The translations under genes were made by a program, and so were the position numbers. A stretch of 64,000 nucleotides of DNA, taken from Calonectria ilicicola (Eukaryota > Ascomycota > Sordariomycetes > Hypocreales > Nectriaceae). Shown here piece after piece: positions 38,701 through 52,721 of this stretch. Below the pieces are notes generated by a model. That model was given only the letters and a program-made list of their open reading frames with translations, did not search any database and was not told the origin of the DNA. The stretch lies in contig CP085828.1 in the NCBI GenBank assembly GCA_020809705.1, positions 6,386,001 to 6,450,000 on the forward strand, written 5' to 3'. Within the stretch, counting starts at the first letter, position 1. Each line of letters starts with the position of its first letter.

Positions 38701-40623
38701 GCACGGATGTACTCGGATGTGCCGAGTTAACGGAAGCAATGCCATTGTCTTTTTTACTTTTTCCTTTCTTTTTCGCCCCGAGACTGGCGACGGGCCTGCT
38801 GCTCGCCCATCAAACATACATGGTGCAGCGGAACTGTGAGCCATGTCCCTGTAAAACGGTTTAAGACATGCCGACACAGCGGGCTGGCGTCGATCAGGAT
38901 GAACGCTGTGCATGTCAGCCCCCCGAGGGAGGGGGGTGGGCAGGCAATGGGGGATGCAAAAGAAGCCGGCAACCAACAGACGGGACACATTTGCAGATTC
39001 AAAACGTGCAAATCCAGGTGTCATTCCCCCTGAGCCCGTCAGCTTGGCCCAAATGTGATTCGAGGTGTGATGCCCAGCCCGACAGCCCTGGTTTCGCCTA
39101 GCTGGTTAGCGCCGTGGCATACACACCCGTTCTGGGACACACATGCACATCGAATGCGATGCCATGCGATGCTGTGATTGATATACTTCAGCCCCCCAGC
39201 CCAGAGCCGTGGGATTGGGCACTCGACGCACTTCATCTCTCTTTAAGCGCTAAGCTATTCTTCCTTTGGCCACTCACTGTCGTTCTCGGTAGGCCCCATC
39301 TGTCCACGCTGCACCAGAGCTTGCCTCGTCACCAGACCATCGGGCCTTGGCTTCACTACTTGCAGTTGCGTCCTCGCCCTCACATGTACACACATGCGTG
39401 GCTTGAGTCGATATCCTAGTTTGCTCCCGATTCGTACCCGGGGCCCTTGCAGATTTCCTGATTCCATTTTCGGAGCAAAGGACGACAGGGAAAAACGTGC
39501 CACCAACACTTACACGGGCCGTTGAGCGTCGTGTGGTGTCGTTTGGGATATAATAGTTGGATTACGGCCGGTCCGTATCACTCACTCGTTTTGATATCAC
39601 ATCACGCTCCAATTGTCTATTTTCGCAGACTCGGAACCGGACAGGCCCGTCTGACGAAGCGTCTGGCTACTAAGAGTTGTTGCTTTTGTTGAACCTCTCT
39701 AGACGCTGGTGTGCCACACTTGTGTTCGCCAATCACCATCGCCAACAGTCAACCCTCGGTTACACGCAAAAGAACGGATGAATCAGTCTTGCTGAATAGC
39801 TTCGTACTTTTAACGTTTGTCGTTATTTCCGAAAGACAAAACGCAAGACAAGGCAATCTCCGCAATTGTCATCCCCAGCCAACACCAGCCCAATCGCCAC
39901 CCGAACAGCATCCGTCCATCCAAGGCGGGCTTGTGAGGTTTCCTGGCCAGTCCTGCTGCATTTAGAGGCAACGCCACTGACGGGGTCGCCAAGCGCACGG
40001 CGAACCAATCGATTTTTAGCCCGAGGCGGGGAAGAGAAATCGCATCGCACCGCACCTCACCGGCCAGCACCGCTGCCAGGACACACCTGCATCCTGTGCC
40101 TGTCCCCATTACCTGCCACAGGCTTTATCCCCCTGGTACCTGTACCCGCCCCTTGCTGCTACCCCCCTTGTCCCAGTCCACCGTCCCTTTCTCGTTTGAC
40201 GGTCACGGCCACTCCTGCGGTCTGCTGCGCTCCCTGCTGCGCTCCTGCCCTGCTGCCCTGCCCGCCATTCCCAAATAATAAGTCGGTGCCATCCCTCATC
40301 CATCGCGTCGCTCTTGCCCTATAGCTGCCCCTCATTCCGCTGCTTCTGTTAAGCGCCGGAGCTACTGCCCGCTACAACTCCAACTAAACTAAGGCCACCC
40401 CACTCGCAACGAGCTCTCCCGCTCCCGCTACCAGTCGCACTCACACTCCCCTCCCGTCTCGTATCGTCTCACTTATTCTCTTGGCCGCCGCTTGTCCTTC
40501 CCACACCCACAAACCACTTCTTCTCTCGCAAATTTTTTTGTTGCTCTATTCCAAGGGACAAGCACTTGCAACAGACTTTTCACATCTTTTTGCTGTGGCT
40601 CCTATTGTCCTGCGGCGACAACC
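35713..40623. other. 4.9 kb gene-poor interval upstream of NoxR
   Basis: No open frame here shows domain motifs or plausible splicing. The first ~200 bp is the CCS 3' flank. From ~39200 to 40620 the DNA is strongly pyrimidine-rich (CCCCTG, CTCCC tracts), as in a long fungal promoter plus 5' UTR; a TATA-like GATATAATAG lies near 39546. Such long upstream regions often serve developmentally regulated genes, which would suit NoxR, but that is inference. Confidence 0.5.
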
Positions 40624-42411
40624 ATGTCGTTGAAACAGGTGAGTTGTGAGCGCTGCTGCTCGTCACGAGCCCACTTACTGATTCCTGTCGCTAGGAAATC
40701 GAGACCTGGGTTGCGGCTATAGCTCGCTATGACAACAACGAATTCGACGACTCCATTGCCGAGTTTGAGAAGATCCAGGACACCAGTAAGATTCTCTTCA
40801 ACATCGGTGTCATCCATGCCACCCTCGGTGAGCATGAAAAAGCTGTAAGTCAATACCGCCCTCTCTCACTGCTTTGCCCGAGCATCCGAGGCGCACCCCC
40901 AGCCACCATCCGTACAAGCTTGCATACTCACAACCACCGCCCAACAGGTCGAAAGCTACCAGCGAGCCGTCCGACTAGACCAATACCTCGCCGTCGCATA
41001 CTTTCAACAAGGAGTTTCCAACTTTCTCATCGGTGACTTTGAGGAAGCCCTTGCCAACTTCAACGATACCCTCCTCTACCTCCGCGGCAATGCCATGATC
41101 GACTACACCCAATTGGGGCTTCTTTTCAAGCTCTACGCTTGCGAGGTCCTCTTTAATCGCGGTTTGTGTTACATCTACTTGCAGCAGAGGGACGCCGGTA
41201 TGCAAGATCTGAGCTACGCTGTCAAGGAGAAGGTTGTGGAGGACCACAACGTTATTGACGAGGCTATCCGCGAAGAGGCCGAGGTAAATCTCACGAATAA
41301 GCCACACAGAACCTTATTCTAACATTCGACAGGGCTATACCGTTTTCTCCATTCCCGTTGGTGTCATCTATCGACCCAACGAGGCCAAGGTGCGCAATCT
41401 CAAGACCAAGGATTACCTTGGCAAGGCTCGACTTGTTGCTGCCTCGGACCGCTCCAACGCTTTCACTGGTTTCGCTGGTTCCGAGATCAAGAATGTAAGG
41501 ATATGCGAGCCCTATTAACTGCAATTTTACTTACACTCATCCCAGGCTGGCAAGATTGAAGTCAGGGACGACCGACCCCCGGACAACATTTCCTTTGCTG
41601 CAACGAACCTCGTCAAGCCTGGTCTCCAATCTCGCCGCCAGCAATCCGAGCCACCGACCAACCGAAATGTCTTTCCCCCGACCCCACCACCGGAGAGTGA
41701 GCGTTCCAACCGCGCATCACTCCGGGGCCAGAAGCCATCGCTTGCCAAGCTTAACATCCAGCAGGCAGAGCCAAACCGCCGCTACGAAAAGGCCACTTCA
41801 CCTCCTGATGCTCGGGCCAGACCTGCTCGGTCCGCATCTGCCAACCCTGGCAAGAGTGCTCCCAGAGAACCCCTTACCCTTCAAATCCGACCCAGGCAAA
41901 TCCCAGAGGAGGAGACCCTTACTGGAGATGTATACGACATGTATCAGACTGGACAGCGCAGCTCCAGGGGCTCCGGCTCCGAATACGATGACGCCTCTAT
42001 CGATGAAGGTGAATTTGAAATGATTGATGGCCGTCGCCGTCCTGCCTCCGGATCTTCCCGCGGCGCTCGTCGTGTTGAAGTGAGCAAGATCCGTGTCAAA
42101 GTCCACGCCGATGATGTTAGATACATCATGGTTCGACCTCAGGTCGATTTCCCCACACTTGTGGACAAGGTCCGAGAAAAGTTTGGCTTGCGCCGCCGCT
42201 TCAAGATCAAGATCAGAGATGAAGACATGCCCAACGGTGACATGATTACCATGGGTGACCAGGACGACTTGGATATGGCCATCGACAGTGCCAAGGAACA
42301 GGCACAGAAGATGAGGCAAGAAACTGCCAAGATGGAGGTATGTTCATTCCTTTACTCATATCATTCACATTATGCTAACGATGTCTGCAGATTTGGATTG
42401 TTGAAGTTTAG
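40624..42411 (+). CDS. noxR: NADPH oxidase regulatory subunit NoxR (p67phox-like)
   Basis: Six exons: 40624-40638, 40695-40844, 40948-41283, 41333-41494, 41546-42337 and 42391-42411, 491 residues. The first exon encodes only MSLKQ and the last only IWIVEV. N-terminal TPRs (about 1-150: ARYDNNEFDDSIAEF, SKILFNIGVIHATLGEHEKA, AVAYFQQGVSNFLIGDFEEAL) are the Rac-binding module. An activation-domain-like segment follows (GYTVFSIPVGVIYRPNEAKV). The middle is Pro/Ser/Arg-rich and disordered. A PB1 domain occupies about 400-480 (RVKVHADDVRYIMVRP to GDQDDLDMAIDSA). No SH3 domain is seen, as in fungal homologues. NoxR activates NoxA/NoxB at hyphal tips and in sexual or infection structures; its PB1 domain links to polarity proteins. 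It follows a long upstream interval. Confidence 0.93.
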
Positions 42412-43085
42412 ACTTATACCCCTTTTGCGACCGATTTTCTTTCTATGTCTTGTTTTTTTTTCTCCTTTTTTTCCTTCGCCATGACATAATTTTCTTATCC
42501 TGTGAGGATGATCCTAGATGGATATCCTCGTTTCTTTACATGGCTCACAAAAGTCGTGTCTTTTTTCACACCTTTCATGTTTGTATATTTCTTATGAGAG
42601 GCACTTTATTTTTATGAGTAGCATATCAGTCCGCCATTTATTCTTAGAGGAGGCGGCAGGAGTCCGGACAGACACGATCTATCAGAATAATTCTTGGTCT
42701 GAGGAGGAGATGGCTGGAAATCTTGTATAGGTCGAGCGCCAAAATAACAGCACTCGGAATGATACCTTAGGGTTGGATTTTTTCTTTTTTTTTTTTTTTT
42801 TGAATATATCAAGTACGACGATTTATGACTTAAATAGTTGTCTGGTGTCTGGGTTTGAGCCGATCAGCCAAAAAGTGTGGTGAAATGAAATGGAAGGTTT
42901 CTTTCTCTTGTACTTTTATTCACTCTATCGTGTTTTAGGATGGTACATGGTTACAGCTATGGTACAAATCTACACGCCATCTTGGCTTTTGAATACCCAT
43001 GATTTGAATAATTTTAGTCTTTGTCTCGTGAATCCTAGCGCTGTTGGCCAAGAGAGTAGTGATTCTATACTTGGGTCTCGTCGAG
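42412..43085. other. Convergent spacer, noxR / MSE1
   Basis: AT-rich 3' region with a T19-like tract near 42785-42801. It should contain both 3' UTRs. No gene seen. Confidence 0.6.
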
Positions 43086-46097
<3,012 letters not shown>

Positions 46098-47705
46098 ATG
46101 GCCGACAACGCAAATGCCGGAGGCCCGGCCGAGGAGGTTGATCTCTATGGTTAGTTGCTTTTTTTGTTCTTGTCCTTGCCCTCCTTCACCCCGCATCTTG
46201 CATCTTGCCTGCACTCGGAGGAAAAATTAGAGTGCAGGCATTGTTGGGTTATCAATGTGCACTTAGTCAGGCAACGCCTGCAAGAATGATGCACATTCTG
46301 AATCAACAAAATTGAACTTGCGAGTGACTGACTAAATCATTGTAGAATTGCTGAGCATTGAGCGAGATGCCAGCCAGGACCAGATCAAAAAGGCCTATCG
46401 AAAAGTACGTTATCACAAACTCAATAACTACGACTTTAGTACTGACCAAACCCTATTCAGGCCGCCCTCAAGTACCACCCTGACAAGGTCCCCGAGGAGC
46501 AGCGAGAGGAGTCCGAGGCCAAGTTCAAGGAGGTCACCGAGGCCTACGAGATCCTCGCTGACGAAGAGAAGCGCCACCTCTACGACACCCATGGCATGGC
46601 GGCTTTTGACAAGTCCCGCGGTGGCCCTGGAGGCCCCGACGTGGATCTGAACGACATCCTCTCCCAGATGTTTGGCTTCGGCATGGGTGGTCCTGGTGGT
46701 CCCGGTGGCCCTGGCGGTCCCCGACGACCCCGACGCGGCCCCGACGAGGAGCAGCAATACAAGGTGACACTGGAGGAACTGTACCGCGGCAAGACTGTCA
46801 AGTTTGCCGCCAACAAGCAGGTTCTCTGTGGTCAGTGCAAGGGCTCTGGTGGCAAGGAAAAGGCCAAGTCCACATCTTGCGAGCGCTGCAAGGGCAACGG
46901 CATGGTTGAGGCCCTCAGACAGGTCGGCCCCGGCCTGATGACCCGCGAGACAGTCATCTGTGATCACTGCCAGGGCGCTGGTCAGGTCTTTAAGGAGAAG
47001 GACCGATGTAAGAAGTGCAAGGGCAAACGCACCACCCAAGAGAAGAAGGTCCTTGAGATCTACATCCCCCGAGGCTCCATGCAGGGCGAGCGCATCGTGC
47101 TAGAAGGCGAGGCCGACCAGTACCCCGATCAGACCCCCGGCGACATTGTCTTTGTCCTTGTGGAAGAGCCCCACGACGTCTATACTCGTCTAGGCTACGA
47201 TTTGTCGGCCGAGCTTACTGTATCACTGAGCGAGGCCCTCACTGGCTTCAACCGAACTGTGCTCAAGCACCTCGATGGCCGAGGTATCCGACTCGAGCGA
47301 GAGCGTGGTAATATCCTGCGTCCTGGTGACGTTCTCAAGGTTCCCGGTGAGGGTATGCCCATGAAGCGTGGAGATGCCAAGGGTGATCTCTACCTGCTGG
47401 TCAAGGTCGAGTTCCCCGAGGATGGATGGCTCAAGGACGACGCAGCCTACAGTGCTTTGCAGAAGATGCTGCCCGAGCCCCCGAAGGACATTGAGGCTGA
47501 GGAGGTCGACGACGTCGAGTACGAGGACGATGCCGATATTGAAGAGGTATGTGTTGAGAAAAAAATGCTTACCCTCGAGTAGTGAAGGTAGCGACGCTAA
47601 CATGTACAACAGATGGGTGAGTCAGCCGGTCAGGGCTTCGGCAACGAGTGGGAAGACGAGGACGACATGCACGATGGTGCCCAGGCGCAGTGCCAGCCGC
47701 AGTAA
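46098..47705 (+). CDS. YDJ1: Type I DnaJ/Hsp40 co-chaperone, Ydj1/Mas5 type
   Basis: Four exons: 46098-46149, 46346-46404, 46461-47546 and 47613-47705, 429 residues. The J domain spans about 15-85 with HPD at 43-45 (YHPDK). A Gly/Pro-rich linker ([11 protein letters not shown]) follows. Next comes the zinc-finger region with four CxxCxGxG-like repeats ([32 protein letters not shown]). Two C-terminal beta-barrel domains then bind clients. The extreme C-terminus is CQPQ, a CaaX-type farnesylation box ending in Gln, as in cytosolic Ydj1. The protein stimulates Hsp70 ATPase and delivers substrates, and the lipid would place it at ER and mitochondrial surfaces. The last exon is short and supplies the acidic tail and CaaX box. 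Confidence 0.95.
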
Positions 47706-48316
47706 ATGCGAAATCAACTCACATTTGCAACCAGAACCCCAGGGTTATGCTAGAAGAGCTAGAGTTTGGGAGACAACCCCCCTCTGGGGTAAGCTTCACG
47801 AAGTGACGACGGAACACAACTGAATAGATGGCGAATACGTGGATAATGATGACGGCGGGAGAGGGAGGCGTAAAAAAGGAAGAAAAGGGGCCGAGAAAGT
47901 GTCCTCTGATATGATGTTGATATCGCCGCTCTGGATTGTTTAGGACAAAGACTCGTTTTGGTACGAGAGCATCAGGTAGATGTATAAACATGTAAATGAT
48001 GGCTTGTTACAGGCCCTTGAACATGAAATACGCTTGGTTTCCATATGTTTAAGATTTGAGATTTCGACGTGTTCAATTGCTCAATATTGATAGTTACTGC
48101 TGGCATTAAACTGGGAGGTCCTTGTATGTGAAGGTCAGAAGGTCACATGCTATGACGGTATCGGATCGAACAAGGCGGCTACATATCGCGGCCCCACCAA
48201 CCCACTTTGAAGCCGATAACCTCACTTTACTCCCCCTCCACATTGAACTACATACATGCACACATCACTTGCCACTCACCCACCACGCTCAACCTCGCAA
48301 CCTCACAACTGCAGCC
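47706..48316. other. Spacer between DnaJ and SNF8 genes
   Basis: About 610 bp between two tandem plus-strand genes. The left part is the DnaJ 3' UTR. The right part (about 48225-48316) is a pyrimidine-rich leader before SNF8. No gene seen. Confidence 0.6.
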
Positions 48317-49141
48317 ATGTCCCGCAAAGGCGTCGGCCTCGCCGCATTTGACCGCTCGCGGCTCACCTCGGCGCACTACGCATCCCACGGCTCGTCGCTG
48401 CGGGCCACCAACGCCCAGGCCCTCGAAACGCAGCTCGAAGTGTTCCGATCGCTCGTGCAGCAGTTTGCCAACACGCACGCGCGCGACATCCGCTCCGACC
48501 CGGCCTTCCGAGCCCAGTTTGCCCGCATGTGCGCCGCCATCGGCGTGGACCCCCTGGCGAGCAGCAACCACAGCGGCGGCAGCAACGGCGGCAGCGGGGG
48601 CAACTCGGTGTGGGCGCAGCTGCTGGGCAAGACGGTCAACGACTTCTACTTTGAGCTGGCGGTGCGCATCGTCGAGGTGTGCAGCGCCACGCGCGGCGAG
48701 AACGGCGGGCTGATTGGGCTGGCGGACCTGCGGGAGCGCGTGGCCCGGGGCCGGATGGAAGGGTCGCCACCCATCGCCGACGACGACGTGCGCCGGGCCG
48801 TCGAGACGCTGGGCCCGCTGGGCGGCGCCTACGCCGTGGTCAAGGTCGGCCGCCGCGAGTACGTCCGCAGCGTGCCGCGGGAGCTGAGCAACGACCAGGC
48901 CGCCGTCGTTGAGGCCGTCCAGGTGCTGGGCTACGTGAGCGTCGGCATGCTGCGCGACAACCTGGGCTGGGAGCGCGCCCGCGCCCAGACCGTCATCGAC
49001 GACCTCGTGGCCCAGGGCCTGCTGTGGGTGGACAAGCAGGCCCGCGCCGAGTGGGAGTATTGGTCTCCTAGTTTCATGGCCGAGATGGATGCTGGGGAGA
49101 CGGCAGCGGCTACGACAACGACTGTTGACGAGGCTGGCTGA
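48317..49141 (+). CDS. SNF8: ESCRT-II subunit SNF8/VPS22 (EAP30)
   Basis: Intronless, 274 residues. The start MSRKGVGLAAF is the canonical EAP30 N-terminus, so this ATG was chosen over upstream in-frame codons that add a non-conserved leader. A helical segment (LETQLEVFRSLVQQFANTHARDIRSDPAFRAQF) precedes two winged-helix domains (about 115-185 and 190-250), including LLGKTVNDFYFELAVRIVEVC, GGLIGLADLRERV and the terminal LLWVDKQA-EYWSPSF. ESCRT-II sorts ubiquitinated membrane proteins into multivesicular bodies, and SNF8 pairs with VPS36 and two VPS25 copies. A Ser/Gly insert (SSNHSGGSNGGSGGNS, about 76-92) sits between helix and winged helix. Third-position GC is very high here, which produces long open shadow frames. 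Confidence 0.94.
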   Translation: MSRKGVGLAAFDRSRLTSAHYASHGSSLRATNAQALETQLEVFRSLVQQFANTHARDIRSDPAFRAQFARMCAAIGVDPLASSNHSGGSNGGSGGNSVWAQLLGKTVNDFYFELAVRIVEVCSATRGENGGLIGLADLRERVARGRMEGSPPIADDDVRRAVETLGPLGGAYAVVKVGRREYVRSVPRELSNDQAAVVEAVQVLGYVSVGMLRDNLGWERARAQTVIDDLVAQGLLWVDKQARAEWEYWSPSFMAEMDAGETAAATTTTVDEAG

Positions 49142-50127
49142 AGAAGGGAAATGGGACAGACCATGGTATTAGAGCCATATATACCAACTTGAGGAGAGGG
49201 GATTGATGAACGCCAACCTCAAGGCCAACAACCTTGAAACCTTGACTCTCTCGCTCTCTGACATGATCAAACAGAGATCATACGGTCTGAAGAGGAACAG
49301 AGGGACCGGTTCTCTCTGGAGCACATTATATCTACGAGGTGGATATATTAAGCTTGGTCAGGGTCCTCGAACCAGTGGGGTGTTATATCAGTAAGGCTGA
49401 GAGGGGGAAACCAAGCCATCCCACCAAATATTCAATCATCCTTGAAACAGTTTCGATATAAACTCGGGGGGTGAGGGGCAGGGCAAGTTGGGCCGAGCCA
49501 GAGACACGGGACAAAATAGACAGTCAGCACTTAGATTAGAATTCCGCGAGGTTGAGCTCTGCTGCTTCGCTCACAATGACCATAGACTTTTAGAGTTGAA
49601 TCCACTACAGCTTACATGAGACAAGGCAATACAAGTCCACCGCTTCCACCAATTCCACCACTTTACGATGCGAACCTTTGAGATTGAAAAAAAAAAAAAA
49701 AAGTCCTTAGATCAAAAACAGGAGTAAATACTAGTTTCATTTCATTAACCAGCAGCCCACACACACAAACATACAAACAATTGCTCCCTCGCGTGCACCG
49801 TACACCGCGCCCAAGACGCAGCTCGGACACAACGCGACTCCCAAATCTTCCCCCTTCTTCTTGTCTGTCTTCTGTAGATACGTACGTCAAATAGCCTTGA
49901 CTCGCACGCGCACCAGTCCTCCCCTTAGATCCGGGGTATATACTTGTCGAGTGCCGCCGCTGTCCGAGCTGCTTCAATCTCTCCGCCCCATTCCATCTCT
50001 TTTTAGTCCAAAGAGGTCTCAGTCCCTATTATCCTACAACACCTAACTCCTCTATCCTAGCTCCTGTATTACTATCCAGGCTTCTTCGGTGAGTCAGAGT
50101 CAGGCTCCCCTGTCGATATTGGGGGAT
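49142..50127. other. Convergent spacer, SNF8 / PMP22-family gene
   Basis: About 990 bp. It contains an A16 run near 49687-49702. No coding sequence is supported; it should hold two 3' UTRs. Confidence 0.55.
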
Positions 50128-51436
50128 TTAATAGGGGGGGTTGCCGCCCATGGGGGCGTAGTCCTTCGGAGGGTAGTCCTTAGGGGGGTAGTCCTTGGGG
50201 GGGTAGTCCTCGGGGCGGCTGGGGGCAACGCTGGGAGGAGCGCGAGGATCGCGAGGATCGCGGTAGTCGCGGGTGTCTCGGCCAGAGTCTCGGCCGTCAC
50301 CGAAGTGCTTCTTGCGGAGGGCCGCGAGGCGCTTCTTCTTGGTGACAGTGTTGATGTAGGTACCAATGACGAAGCTGACAAGGTTGAAGAAGGGAACCCA
50401 GAGCTGGTCGGGGAGGAACTTCTGCGCGAAGGCGAGGCAGACGGGAGAGGTGATCCAGGACACCTTCATGACCTTCCAGAAGCCGACCTTGACGGTGGCA
50501 CGGACCTGGTGGTAGGTACGGGCGCCAGCAATAAGAGCCATGGCGACGAGGTAGACGCTGTTCTGGATGGGCGCAATCTGTAAAAGTCAGTTAGCCATTG
50601 AGTTTGGTCAAAGCTGTAAACCGCCCTATTTCGTCATAGCTATCGTGAGTTCAACCACAGCGCCTGTTCTGCATCGTATCGCATTTTGACGACTGCACAC
50701 AACACGCTTTGTGCCCTCATTCACATGTCTCCTTCTTTGCCTCCTCTTGTAGCTTCTCGGTCCACCTCTTTCCGATATTCGATTTGAATGACCAAAATAT
50801 GATAGGAAAACACGTACAATAAGGTTGCTGACGAGAATCTGCAGAATCTTGGCCTTGAGGCTGGTGCGGCCCTTGAAGGTCTTCTGGAGAGCCCAGATGA
50901 GGAAGTGACCAATAGGAGCGCTAACGAGAGCACCGTACGCGGCCATCTTAGGGACACGAGCGGTAAAGTAGTTGCCGTGCTTGTTGCGGTCCTTGGCGAG
51001 CCATGAGGCAATCAGCTCCTGGGCACCAGCGAGGGTACCGGCAGTAAGCATCTTGGTGCGCAGAGGGTTCTCCTCAAGCTCCTTAATGTAAGCCTGTCGC
51101 AAATGTTAGTCGCGTTTGGTACCCCGGGAATAATCCCAATCCACGTCTTCACGCAGCATCCAGCCGGTCGCCATGGCGTTGCGGTCGCGGATTCGGCGCG
51201 CAGAGCATGGAATTTGGGATTTGGAGTCAACGTACGGCAAGGTAGCCCTTGGTGCCAGCATTGCCCATACCACCAGTGATGGCAGTGCCAATGACATCGG
51301 CGACGGGGTGGTGACCCTTGGTACCGGGGATCTCGCCAGCCTCGGCCTTGTTAAGCATGGTGGCCACCCTCTCGCCGGTGTCATGAAGCTTGTCATGCAC
51401 CTTGTGGACGGCCTCGCTGAACTCTTGTTTGACCAT
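50128..51436 (-). CDS. PMP22/Mpv17-family membrane protein, probably the Woronin sorting complex protein WSC
   Basis: Three exons: 51436-51236, 51093-50818 and 50577-50128, 308 residues. A soluble, charged N-terminus (about 1-68) precedes the Mpv17/PMP22 fold: YIKELEENPLRTKMLTAGTLAGAQELIASWLA, then AYGALVSAPIGHFLIWALQKTF, then the family block (VKVGFWKVMKVSWITSPVCLAFAQKFLPDQLWVPFFNLVSFVIGTYIN), giving about four membrane spans. The C-terminus is a charged GRD/YRDPRDPR region followed by PPKDY repeats. In filamentous ascomycetes the member of this family with long soluble ends is WSC, which recruits HEX-1 assemblies to the peroxisome membrane to form Woronin bodies. Size and architecture fit, but the specific assignment rests on recall; another PMP22 paralogue is possible. 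Confidence 0.85.
50152..50210 (-). repeat. 15-bp coding repeat (PPKDY) at the C-terminus of the PMP22-family protein
   Basis: Tandem GTAGTCCTTNGGNGG units on the plus strand encode (Y)PPKD repeated about four times. The register is a multiple of three, so unit gain or loss would preserve frame. Confidence 0.85.
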
Positions 51437-52420
51437 GATTGCGGAGTTCGATGGGGAAATCGGTTTGTGAAGGTTACGCGCGTGTCTCTAGCTCTCGGGT
51501 TGAAGCTTGGACGGAACTCGGCGGTTCTCTTGGCTTAGTCTAACGATGCGGGATCGGGATTCGATGCTCGTCGCGGTAAACGTGGCGGAGCGCGCGTCTT
51601 GGTGGTCGTCGTCTTGACAGTCGTCCTCGTTGGGAATCGTCGTCGAGATCAACGCGGCGGCGTCATCAACTTGGTGACGGCGTGGAGGGAAAAAAAAAAT
51701 ACGCGCGGTCGGAACGGCCTGGGTGGTCGGGTCACTTCGGTCGTTAGCAAGGTCGCACAGACAGGCCGGCAACAATGGGAAAGGTTAAGAGAGCAGTGAT
51801 GACGAAGAGGTATTCGGGATCGCAAGGGAGGGAGAGATTGGTGAGGTGAGACGAGGGTGGGTCGGGCCAATTGAGGCTCTCCAAGTTGGTCGGCCAATGG
51901 GTTTGTTTACCCGCGAGCGATGGAGGACTGAGGTGGCTCGGAAATGGAGGTGGCTGGGGGGGAGGAAAGCAGTGGTGGTGGTGGTGATGATGATGGGATA
52001 CCTGTCTCCTGTTGCCTTGTTTTCCAGTAGGTTGGGCTTCTAGCTGGGCAAGGGTACAGGGTAAGCGTGCGGGTGGTGGAGGAAATACTTACGGCCGTGG
52101 GTGCAGGTGGTGATGATGGAGATGGAGGATAGGATGGAGAGGGAGAGGGAGAGAGAGGAGTGGGTGGAGTGGTTTGGGTTTGGGCGGTGGTTGGTGTGTT
52201 GATTGTTTGGGGGAGAGCGAGAGTGAGTGAGAGTGAGAGTGAGAGCGAGAGCGACCGGGGGGCGTGTGTGGGAGGGAGTCTGGGAGATGAGATGAGCCCA
52301 GCCCAGCGTGCAGCAGCGGCCCTCAGCTCACCCCGGAGGCGCCTCGACGGGTAGCGGGCGCGCTGATTGGCTGCGTGGCCAAGGACCTTGGGGGCGTGGG
52401 CTGCTGCAGCACTTGTTAAA

Positions 52421-52480
52421 CTGACCTGCCTTGACCTGTCTTGACCTACCTTGACCTACCTTGACCTACCTTGGCCTGTC
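52421..52480. repeat. Six-copy 10-bp tandem repeat, consensus TTGACCTACC
   Basis: Units of exactly 10 bp: CTGACCTGCC, TTGACCTGTC, TTGACCTACC three times, then TTGGCCTGTC. The array lies about 985 bp upstream of the PMP22-family start codon. Confidence 0.95.
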
Positions 52481-52697
52481 TTCCACTGGACAGTGGGCGC
52501 GCGCTGCTGGAGCCGTGCTGGAGCCGAGCTGCCACTACAGAGCTGAGGACGGGGGGAGCTAAGAATGCAGCACGTCTAATTTGAGGCCATCCGGCGTGTG
52601 CGACGCATGGCAGCGATTGTCGTCCAGCGCAGCGCAAGATCGATCTGCGTGTCCAATTGCAGAGAGGAGAGTGCACTCTGCCTGCTTGTCTGTCTGT

Positions 52698-52721
52698 CAT
52701 TCATTCATTCATTCATTCATT
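52698..52721. repeat. CATT tetranucleotide microsatellite
   Basis: About six CATT/TTCA units in a row, following a short TGTC repeat. It lies in non-coding DNA. Confidence 0.9.

Noticed and set aside
46428..47039. 203-codon open frame antisense to the DnaJ gene
   Set aside because: Shadow of the zinc-finger exon with the same bias; no independent homology or splice signals.
48122..48316. Possible 65-residue N-terminal extension of SNF8
   Set aside because: The upstream frame begins at a non-ATG codon and its sequence is not conserved; the protein has its canonical start MSRKGVGLAAF at 48317.
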